Below are positions 53,991 to 61,691 of a stretch of DNA of 64,000 nt, piece by piece (the stretch's first letter is position 1; every line of letters begins with the position of its first letter). Source of the DNA: an uncultured Aquimarina sp. (GTDB taxonomy: Bacteria > Bacteroidota > Bacteroidia > Flavobacteriales > Flavobacteriaceae); contig CANLEM010000003.1 of assembly GCA_947489685.1 (NCBI GenBank), forward strand, positions 1 through 64,000, written 5' to 3'. The position numbers and the translations under genes are program-made. Under the pieces are notes generated by a model. It saw only the letters and a list, made by a program, of their open reading frames with translations. It was not told where the DNA came from and did no database searches.

Positions 53991-56900
53991 TATGAGGAAA
54001 AGGGCATAGAAATTGTTAATATTGTCAACAAAGTTAAAACAATAAAACGTATCAAAAAATTTAGGAAAATATTGTTAAGGGTATTTCTTACCCTTTTGTC
54101 ACTTTTTGCGTTTATAGTGATCGTATTTTCTATCCCAGCAGTACAGACTTTTTTTGGTAATAAAATTACGAATCGGATCAACTCTGATTACGGCGTAGAC
54201 ATTGCTATTGGTAGAATTGGGTTGACTTATGCTGGTAAAGTAAGTTTGAAAGAAATCTTTGTAAAAGATCACCATCAAGACACACTCATGTATGCCGGAA
54301 GTATCGAAACATCGATTCTTAATTTGGGCAGAATTTCTAAAGGAAACCCCGAGTTGGGTGAAGTTACTATCGAGGATTTAATCTTTGATATGAAAATTTA
54401 TAAAGAAGAAAAATCAGATAACCTCATGACTTTTGTAAGAAAGTTTAATTCTGATAAACCACCATCCGGAAAAAGATTTCTCTTAACTACAGAGAATATC
54501 ACAGTCCGTAATGGTGCTTACACCTTTGTAAACGAAAATCTTAATAACCCAAATGTTATTGATTATAGAGAGATTACATTAGACGCAGAAAACTTGATGA
54601 TTGATGGTCCAGATGTATATCTTGATATTAATGATTTGGCGTTTAAAGATCAACGAGGGTTACATGTTTCTAGATTTAAGACATGTTTTTCGATAAAACC
54701 TGAAGAAATGACTTTTCAGGAATTGATTATAGAAACACCAGACTCCAAAATCCAGGGAGAGATATTATTTTCTTACGATGTTGGTGGTTTGGATGATTTT
54801 GAAAACAAAGTAAATATTACGGCAGATTTTGATAGCGGTACGATTTCTACTAATGATTTAATTCCTTTTTATAAAGGATTTGGTCGGAACCATGACCTAC
54901 GGTTAAAAAATACATCTATACGCGGCGTTCTTAATGATTTTAGAGTGGTTAATGCCAATATTTCGGGATTAGATAGATCAATTATTAAGGGAGATATACG
55001 GATTAAAAATGCCGTGTCTGATGCTACAAAATTTGAACTTGATGGAGATTTCGAGGATTTAACTACAAATTATTATGACCTGGTAAATTTAATGCCCAAC
55101 GTTTTAGGAAACTCACTTCCCCGACAGTTGTATCAGTTTGGAAGTGTTAAAGCAACGGGAAAAGCCATGGTTACAACAAAGACGGTTGATGTGGATATGA
55201 ATCTTTTTTCTCAGTTAGGAAAAATTAATGCTTTTGTTTTATTAGAAAACCTAGACGATAGTCAAACATCAACTTATAATGGTAATATTATCTCTAATAA
55301 TTTTAATATCGGTCAATTATTGGGAGCTAAATCTGTAGGGAATGCATCTTTTGATATCCAGGTTGATGGAAGTGGCTTTACATTAGAAAGCCTCAACACC
55401 AAGATTGAAGGAGATATTAATAAACTAGAGTTTAACGGCTACGCATACTCTAATCTAAAGGCGCTCGGTAATCTAAAAGACCGTGTATTTGACGGGAGGT
55501 TAGATTCTAAAGACCCTAATATAAAATTTAACTTTAACGGTGTGGCAGACCTCTCAGAAGAGGTACATAACTACGATTTTGCGGCTAATGTTGATTATAT
55601 TGATCTTAATCAATTAAATATTTCTACTCGAGATAGTATTTCGGTTTTTAAGGGTGACGTTCTCATGAATATGAAAGGTACCGGAATTAATGATGCATTT
55701 GGTACGATTTCATTTAAAAAAACATTGTACACGAATCAAAATACAAGTTACTATTTTGAAGATTTTGATGTGACTTCCAGTTTTGATAAAGAAAATGTGC
55801 GTACGATCGATATTAACAGCCCTGATATTGTACAAGGTAGCGTTAAAGGGATTTTTAGATTTGAAAATGTATATGATCTTTTTCGAAATTCTATAGGAAG
55901 TTTGTATACCAATTTTGAAGCAACAGAAATTACTGACAATGAGTTCATGGAATTTAATTTTAGCATCTATAACAAGATTGTGGATGTGTTTTTTCCAGAG
56001 ATTGAGTTTGCTCCTAATACTATTATAAAAGGTAGGGTAGAGAGCAATGAATCAGAATTTAAACTCACTTTTAAATCTCCGCAAATAAAAGCATTTGATA
56101 ACTTAATGCAAGATGTAGATGTACAAGTTGATAATAAAAACCCTCTTTTCAATACGTTCGTAGCAGTAGATAGCATTGATTCAAAATATTATGACGTTTC
56201 AGAGTTTAGTCTTATTAATGTAACTTTAAAAGATACCCTGTTTATGCGTTCAGAATTTAAAGGGGGTAAAAATAATGAGGATAATTTCAACTTAGAATTT
56301 TATCATACGATTAATGAAGAAAATAACTCTGTTGTAGGTTTTAGAAAATCTGATTTTACTTATAAGGGACATACATGGTATGCTAATCGTGAAAAAAGTA
56401 AAGATGAAAATAAGATCATTTTTGATAATGATTTTACCAATATAGATATCAAATCCATAATATTGAATTATCAAGACGAAGAGATTAAAATTAATGGAAT
56501 TACCAGAGGTACGGATTACAAAAATATAAAAGCCACATTTGATAATGTAGACCTTCAGAAAATTACACCACGAATAGATAGTCTGAAATTTGAAGGTACT
56601 GTGAATGGTGAGTTGGCTATTATGCAAGAAGATGGTGCCTATTTTCCTAACTCGACAATAGCAATTAACGAATTAGCGATTAACCAGACCTTACTTGGTG
56701 AATTAAAGTTAGACCTTGCTGGTAATGCTGATCTTACAGAGTATAATGTAAACACAACATTAGTTAATAGCGAAAAACATAGAACATTATCGGCACTAGG
56801 CTCAATAAATGTGTCAAAAGAAAATCCTACGATCAATGTAGATGTAGATTTGGATAAATTTGATATTTCTGAGTTTAGCGCTTTAGGCGGAATCGTTATA

Positions 56901-58496
56901 TCTAATATAAGGGGGTTTGTTTCTGGTAATGCAAAGATCTCCGGAAATTATAAAAATCCTTCTATTGATGGTACCATGTATTTGGATCAGGCGGGTTTAA
57001 CTGTTCCGTATTTGAATGTAGACTTAGATTTTGCTGAGAATGCAAGAGTTGTTCTCGAAAAGCAACGATTTAACTTTGATTACATCAATGTTACCGATTC
57101 AAAATATAATACCAAGGGTATACTATCTGGGTTTATTGGTCATCGTCGTTTTTCTAAATGGGAACTTGGTTTAAAACTTCAAGCGAATGAACGATTATTG
57201 GTTTTGGATACCGAAGAAAATGAAGAATCCCTATATTATGGTACGGGTTTTATTAGTGGAGAAGCTTTTATCACTGGCCCTACTAACGAGTTGGTAATAG
57301 ATGTAAATGCCACTACCGAAGAAGGAACGATTTTTAAAATACCTCTAAATGAATCAGAATCCATAGGTGATAACGCATATATACACTTTTTAAGCCCTGA
57401 TGAAAAACGTGCCCGATTAGAAGGTAAAGAAATAATCCTTGAAGATGTAAAAGGATTAGAGTTAAATTTTGACCTGGATGTAAATGATAATGCCGAGGTC
57501 GAAATTGTGATTAACAAGGAAAATGGGAGCTCCTTAAAAGGTAGAGGGGCAGGAACATTACTTATAGAAATTAATACCAACGGTAAGTTTAATATGTGGG
57601 GGGATTTTGTGGCGTATGAAGGGACTTATAATTTTAGATACGGTGCATTTGTCGAAAAGTTATTTACTGTTCGGGATGGGGGAACTATCAATTGGGATGG
57701 AAGCCCCACTAGAGCGGTATTGGATTTAAGTGCGGTATATAAAACCGAAACAAATCCTGCTGTTTTACTCGAAAACGCTTCAATAAATCGTAAAATACCA
57801 GTTGAAGTTGTAGTTGACCTAAAAGGAGAATTAATTCAGCCAGACCTTACTTTTGATATCGAATTCCCTAATTTGGGTTCTGTAGTAAAAAGTGAATTGG
57901 ATTATAAACTAAGTGATCAGTCTACAAAAGAGATCCAAGCTTTATCACTGGTTTCTCAAGGACAGTTTTATAGCGGAAACTTAAATACCAATAGTTTAAC
58001 AGGAGGTTTAGTAGAAAGAGCTTCGAGTTTGGTTAATGGATTGTTCTCAGATAAAGATGATAAGTTTCAGGTAGGGTTAAATTATGTACAAGGTGTTCGT
58101 ACTTTGGACCAAGAAAATGCAGACCAATTCGGACTCACACTTTCTACTCAAATCAATAATAGAATTCTTATTAATGGTAGGGTTGGAGTCCCGTTAGGAG
58201 GAGAAGACCAATCCACAGTGGTAGGTGATGTAGAGATAGAATATCTTTTTAATGAAGATGGGTCACTGCGAGGAAAAATCTTTAATAGGCAAAGTGATAT
58301 TCAATTTATAGGTACTGCCAATCAAGGCTATGAACAAGGAGTAGGATTATCTTACTCGGTGGATTTTGATAATTTTGGCGAACTTTGGCAAAAGGTTTTC
58401 AAAAATAAAAAAGTAAAAGATACCATCGTAAAACCTGTAGATACTACCAAAATAGAAACTCCTAATTTTATTAACTTTACAGAAAAGAATAAGTAA
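53979..58496 (+). CDS. tamB: TamB/AsmA-like translocation and assembly protein
   Basis: 1505 residues. One N-terminal membrane helix (~30-55, KILLRVFLTLLSLFAFIVIVF), then a very long beta-helical body, and a C-terminal TamB (DUF490) domain from ~1100 (FNMWGDFVAYEGTYNFRYGAF, ALDLSA-like and DLTFDIEFPN segments) to a final GVGLSYSVDFDNFGELWQK. It works with an outer-membrane TamA/BamA-type partner in assembly or in phospholipid movement between membranes. Start TTG at 53979 overlaps the tsaD start by 12 bp; no ATG is available until far inside, so the exact start is uncertain. Confidence 0.88.
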   Translation: MWIHYEEKGIEIVNIVNKVKTIKRIKKFRKILLRVFLTLLSLFAFIVIVFSIPAVQTFFGNKITNRINSDYGVDIAIGRIGLTYAGKVSLKEIFVKDHHQDTLMYAGSIETSILNLGRISKGNPELGEVTIEDLIFDMKIYKEEKSDNLMTFVRKFNSDKPPSGKRFLLTTENITVRNGAYTFVNENLNNPNVIDYREITLDAENLMIDGPDVYLDINDLAFKDQRGLHVSRFKTCFSIKPEEMTFQELIIETPDSKIQGEILFSYDVGGLDDFENKVNITADFDSGTISTNDLIPFYKGFGRNHDLRLKNTSIRGVLNDFRVVNANISGLDRSIIKGDIRIKNAVSDATKFELDGDFEDLTTNYYDLVNLMPNVLGNSLPRQLYQFGSVKATGKAMVTTKTVDVDMNLFSQLGKINAFVLLENLDDSQTSTYNGNIISNNFNIGQLLGAKSVGNASFDIQVDGSGFTLESLNTKIEGDINKLEFNGYAYSNLKALGNLKDRVFDGRLDSKDPNIKFNFNGVADLSEEVHNYDFAANVDYIDLNQLNISTRDSISVFKGDVLMNMKGTGINDAFGTISFKKTLYTNQNTSYYFEDFDVTSSFDKENVRTIDINSPDIVQGSVKGIFRFENVYDLFRNSIGSLYTNFEATEITDNEFMEFNFSIYNKIVDVFFPEIEFAPNTIIKGRVESNESEFKLTFKSPQIKAFDNLMQDVDVQVDNKNPLFNTFVAVDSIDSKYYDVSEFSLINVTLKDTLFMRSEFKGGKNNEDNFNLEFYHTINEENNSVVGFRKSDFTYKGHTWYANREKSKDENKIIFDNDFTNIDIKSIILNYQDEEIKINGITRGTDYKNIKATFDNVDLQKITPRIDSLKFEGTVNGELAIMQEDGAYFPNSTIAINELAINQTLLGELKLDLAGNADLTEYNVNTTLVNSEKHRTLSALGSINVSKENPTINVDVDLDKFDISEFSALGGIVISNIRGFVSGNAKISGNYKNPSIDGTMYLDQAGLTVPYLNVDLDFAENARVVLEKQRFNFDYINVTDSKYNTKGILSGFIGHRRFSKWELGLKLQANERLLVLDTEENEESLYYGTGFISGEAFITGPTNELVIDVNATTEEGTIFKIPLNESESIGDNAYIHFLSPDEKRARLEGKEIILEDVKGLELNFDLDVNDNAEVEIVINKENGSSLKGRGAGTLLIEINTNGKFNMWGDFVAYEGTYNFRYGAFVEKLFTVRDGGTINWDGSPTRAVLDLSAVYKTETNPAVLLENASINRKIPVEVVVDLKGELIQPDLTFDIEFPNLGSVVKSELDYKLSDQSTKEIQALSLVSQGQFYSGNLNTNSLTGGLVERASSLVNGLFSDKDDKFQVGLNYVQGVRTLDQENADQFGLTLSTQINNRILINGRVGVPLGGEDQSTVVGDVEIEYLFNEDGSLRGKIFNRQSDIQFIGTANQGYEQGVGLSYSVDFDNFGELWQKVFKNKKVKDTIVKPVDTTKIETPNFINFTEKNK

Positions 58497-58584
58497 CTAA
58501 TGATGAATAATATGATCATTAATTGCTTTTAGATAAGTGTTATACTACTGTTTTAATACGAATACACATTAACAATAAAATTGA

Positions 58585-59571
58585 ATGGCAAAAGAGATCA
58601 GAACTATTGGAGTGATGACTTCAGGAGGGGATGCCCCCGGTATGAACGCGGCAATCCGAGCCGTGGCTCGAGCATGTGCTTATTATAATGTAAAATGCAT
58701 AGGTTTCTATAGAGGTTACCAAGGTATGATTGAGGGAGATTACTGTGTGATGAATGCCAGGAGTGTTCGCAATATTATAAGTAGAGGTGGTACTATATTA
58801 AAATCTGCAAGGTCTAAGGACTTTAGAACTCCCGAAGGAAGAAAAAAAGCAGCAGATCACCTTACTGAAGCTGGAGTGGATGCTATGATTTTGATTGGTG
58901 GTGATGGCACATTTAAGGGAGGACAAATTTTTAGCAAAGAATATGAAATACCAGTAATAGGAGTCCCAGGTACCATAGATAATGATATTGCGGGTACTAA
59001 TTATACCATTGGTTACGATACGGCCTTAAATACGGTAATCGATGCTATTGATAAAATACGTGATACTGCAAGCTCACATGATAGACTTTTTTTTATTGAA
59101 GTAATGGGTAGAGATGCTGGTTTTATAGCATTAAATAGTGGTGTGGGCGCAGGAGCCGAAGAAATTTTAATCCCGGAAGAAAATTTGGGACTCGACCGAT
59201 TATTAGAGTCTTTAAAAAGAAGCAAGCGCTCTGGTAAGTCGTCTAGTATTGTTGTTGTAAGCGAAGGAGATAAGACAGGAAAAAATGTATATCAATTAGC
59301 TGATTATGTTACCGAAAATCTGCCAAATTATGATGTGCGTGTTACAGTCTTGGGACATATGCAGCGTGGCGGGTCACCCAGTTGTTTTGATAGAACTCTA
59401 GCTAGTAGGCTATGTGTAAAAGCGGTAGAATTGCTTTTGGATGGTGAAAAAAATGTTATGGTAGGTCTCATTAATAATAAAGTGACCTCTACGAGTTTTG
59501 ACAAAGGACTTTCTGGGACTCATGAGATAAATAAAGAACTTCTTCGTATTTCTGATATACTTTCTACATAA
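58585..59571 (+). CDS. pfkA: 6-phosphofructokinase
   Basis: 328 residues, full-length ATP-type phosphofructokinase. Motifs: MTSGGDAPGMNAAIR, ILIGGDGTFKGG (nucleotide site), VPGTIDNDIAGTNYTIGYDTAL (catalytic Asp) and VTVLGHMQRGGSPSCFDR. It commits fructose 6-phosphate to glycolysis. It is followed by the MORN-like lipoprotein gene. Confidence 0.96.
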   Translation: MAKEIRTIGVMTSGGDAPGMNAAIRAVARACAYYNVKCIGFYRGYQGMIEGDYCVMNARSVRNIISRGGTILKSARSKDFRTPEGRKKAADHLTEAGVDAMILIGGDGTFKGGQIFSKEYEIPVIGVPGTIDNDIAGTNYTIGYDTALNTVIDAIDKIRDTASSHDRLFFIEVMGRDAGFIALNSGVGAGAEEILIPEENLGLDRLLESLKRSKRSGKSSSIVVVSEGDKTGKNVYQLADYVTENLPNYDVRVTVLGHMQRGGSPSCFDRTLASRLCVKAVELLLDGEKNVMVGLINNKVTSTSFDKGLSGTHEINKELLRISDILST

Positions 59572-59612
59572 ATCAAATCATTATTAAAAAGTTCTACTTA
59601 AAGAGAATTGTT

Positions 59613-60326
59613 ATGAATAGCAGCTTCAATATTTATGTGTTCCTGTTGTTTCTATGTTTTATAGTTTGTAGTTGCACAACCTCAAAACCGGAGCAAAAGA
59701 TAGAGTATCATGCCAATGGTAATGTAAAAGGTATCGGGCAGGTTAAAGGAACCGAAAAAGTTGGAGTATGGGCTTATTATGATGAGCATGCGATACAAGT
59801 GGATTCTATACCCTATATAAATGGAGTAAAAATGGGAGAGATAAGATCATATGATTTACGTACAGGAGAATTAGCAGGAAAGGGGTTTTATATCGAGAAT
59901 CTAAAACAAGGGGTTTGGCAAACCTACCACGAAGGTGGAGCGGTGCACGGTGAAGAAAAATATAGAGATGATGTAGCCATTGATGAACGAATATATTTTT
60001 TTGCTAATGGTAATGTAAAAATGAAAACCATGATACAAAATGGTAAGTCGCACGGCGACCATAAAGAGTATTATGTTGATGGTGCCATTTCTGTTTCGGG
60101 ATATTATCATAATGGTAAGATAGACGGCGAGTGGAAAGAATACAGTGAAAACGGACTTACCAAAGAAATATACAACTGCCAATCAGGATTATGGCATGGC
60201 AAATATCAAAAATACCATGATAACGGAAATATTGCGGAACAGGGGAGGTATGATCTAGATCAAAAAACCGGTACCTGGGAGTATTTTGACAAAAACGGAG
60301 TGGTAATTGCTACGCAAACCTATTGA
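59613..60326 (+). CDS. MORN-type repeat lipoprotein (YwqK-like)
   Basis: 237 residues. A lipoprotein signal ends FIVCSCTTSK. The body consists of about six MORN-variant repeats of the form YHxNGNVKxxGxxxxGxxxGxWxYY, for example FFANGNVKMKTMIQNG and YHDNGNIAEQGRYD. Databases may label such proteins YwqK antitoxins, but there is no toxin partner here. It is probably an outer-membrane lipoprotein of unknown role, 41 bp after pfkA. Confidence 0.85.
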   Translation: MNSSFNIYVFLLFLCFIVCSCTTSKPEQKIEYHANGNVKGIGQVKGTEKVGVWAYYDEHAIQVDSIPYINGVKMGEIRSYDLRTGELAGKGFYIENLKQGVWQTYHEGGAVHGEEKYRDDVAIDERIYFFANGNVKMKTMIQNGKSHGDHKEYYVDGAISVSGYYHNGKIDGEWKEYSENGLTKEIYNCQSGLWHGKYQKYHDNGNIAEQGRYDLDQKTGTWEYFDKNGVVIATQTY

Positions 60327-60677
60327 TAAATAATTTGAAATTAGGACAGAGCTGATAACAAGCAGATACGAAAAATCGATCTCCTCAGGTAGCAAAAAGA
60401 TCGATCTAGTGGAATTTTAGACACCATATCAAGCTAGTAGGTTTGTGATATAGTAACGGTAAGATATTGATTTTATTGTAGTTGCGATTTTGTGATCGAT
60501 TAATAGATATACTTTATCTCTATATAGCTTACTATTTTTGGGTCAATAAGGATTACTTAGAAAATAAAATTTACATTAGTTAATACGATTTTCGATAGAA
60601 AATGTATCAATAACAAATCAATTATCTACCAAAAACATTTTATTTTCTAGATTCGCCAAAACTTGAAAACACTTATA
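60327..60677. other. Intergenic region with an inverted repeat
   Basis: I see no gene. Arms ATCGATCT and AGATCGAT lie near 60374-60405 around a 15-nt loop and could form a hairpin without a T-tract. The rest is AT-rich with no strong motif. Confidence 0.35.
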
Positions 60678-61235
60678 CTATACCGATAAATTTTGTATGC
60701 ATGCTTCTCGAATTGTCCAAACTGCATCAAAAGAAAAATCAAATTGTTCCTTTTTAATCCATTCTTTGATATAGTTTTTATGAAAATCTATTTTATACAC
60801 TCCAACCTGATCGGGAGTAATAATTTGTTCTAATAAGATATCATTTTTGATACGATCAAAATCAGATTGTGATGAAGTAACATCGATAGTGTATAATCCT
60901 TGTCGTATATAACAATGTGCCTCTGGGATATATTCCAGATGATTCTCCTTAAGTATTGTGCCAATTTTTGGTGTGTTTTCTTGGTCCATTTTGTACATTC
61001 CCATCATTAAATCTACAACAATCATATTATGATCGGCTACTGTTTTTAACAAGGCATGTTTAGAACTACATGTACCTTGATGCTCTGATAGTACTAGTGA
61101 TACATCTGTTCTGTTAGCATTTCTTCCGTAAGGTATAGCACGTATATACGCTAATAACTGTATCCAGGTATGAATTCCCTTTTGTCTTAGTGTTTTGGTG
61201 AGATGATCAGTAGATTTTAATGCAAAATCTTCCAT
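60678..61235 (-). CDS. Hypothetical protein with possible transglutaminase-like triad
   Basis: Not recognised by name. 185 residues without a signal peptide. It carries HQGTCSSKHALLKTV (Cys in a GTCS-like motif), PEAHCYI (His) and LYTIDVTSS (Asp), in the order and spacing of a transglutaminase/cysteine-protease-like fold. The start is ATG; the gene is 5 bp from ridA on the same strand. If the triad is real it could be a peptidase or amidase; an inactive relative is as likely. Confidence 0.65.
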   Translation of the reverse strand: MEDFALKSTDHLTKTLRQKGIHTWIQLLAYIRAIPYGRNANRTDVSLVLSEHQGTCSSKHALLKTVADHNMIVVDLMMGMYKMDQENTPKIGTILKENHLEYIPEAHCYIRQGLYTIDVTSSQSDFDRIKNDILLEQIITPDQVGVYKIDFHKNYIKEWIKKEQFDFSFDAVWTIREACIQNLSV

Positions 61236-61240
61236 AACTG

Positions 61241-61621
61241 CTATTTTACGGCAATTACAGAGATCTCTACATTTACAAATTTTGGCAATGCGGCAACGGC
61301 AACAGTTTCTCTAGCGGGAGCAGTATCTTCGTTAAAATAATCGCCATATACTTCGTTTACCTGAGCAAAATTATTCATATCATTTAAGAAAATAGTAGTC
61401 TTAATTACATTTTCGAAAGTCATTCCCACTTCATCAAGAATAGCTTTCAAGTTTTGCATTACTTGCTCGGCCTCAGTTTTAATATCGTCTAATACCAACT
61501 CTCCACTTTCTGGATTAATAGCAATCTGTCCAGAAGTGTATAACGTATTTCCGGTCATAATTGCTTGATTATATGGGCCTATAGGAGCAGGTGCATTGGC
61601 TGTAGTTATGATTTTTTTCAT
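61241..61621 (-). CDS. ridA: RidA family enamine/imine deaminase
   Basis: 126 residues, full-length trimeric RidA. Motifs: APAPIGPYNQAI, LYTSGQIAINPESG and the Arg in TAPARETVAVAALPK, ending NVEISVIA. It hydrolyses reactive enamines and imines made by PLP enzymes such as threonine dehydratase. It lies between the possible transglutaminase-like gene and lptD. Confidence 0.93.
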   Translation of the reverse strand: MKKIITTANAPAPIGPYNQAIMTGNTLYTSGQIAINPESGELVLDDIKTEAEQVMQNLKAILDEVGMTFENVIKTTIFLNDMNNFAQVNEVYGDYFNEDTAPARETVAVAALPKFVNVEISVIAVK

Positions 61622-61691
61622 GTGAAGTATATTTTAAATGATTAATTTATAATTTCCTGAATCCTCAAACTCCGGATTTATAATCTCTAAC

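Noticed and set aside
59613..60326. Toxin-antitoxin system suggested by the YwqK-type repeat label
   Set aside because: The protein is a lipoprotein with MORN-like repeats and no toxin gene is beside it.
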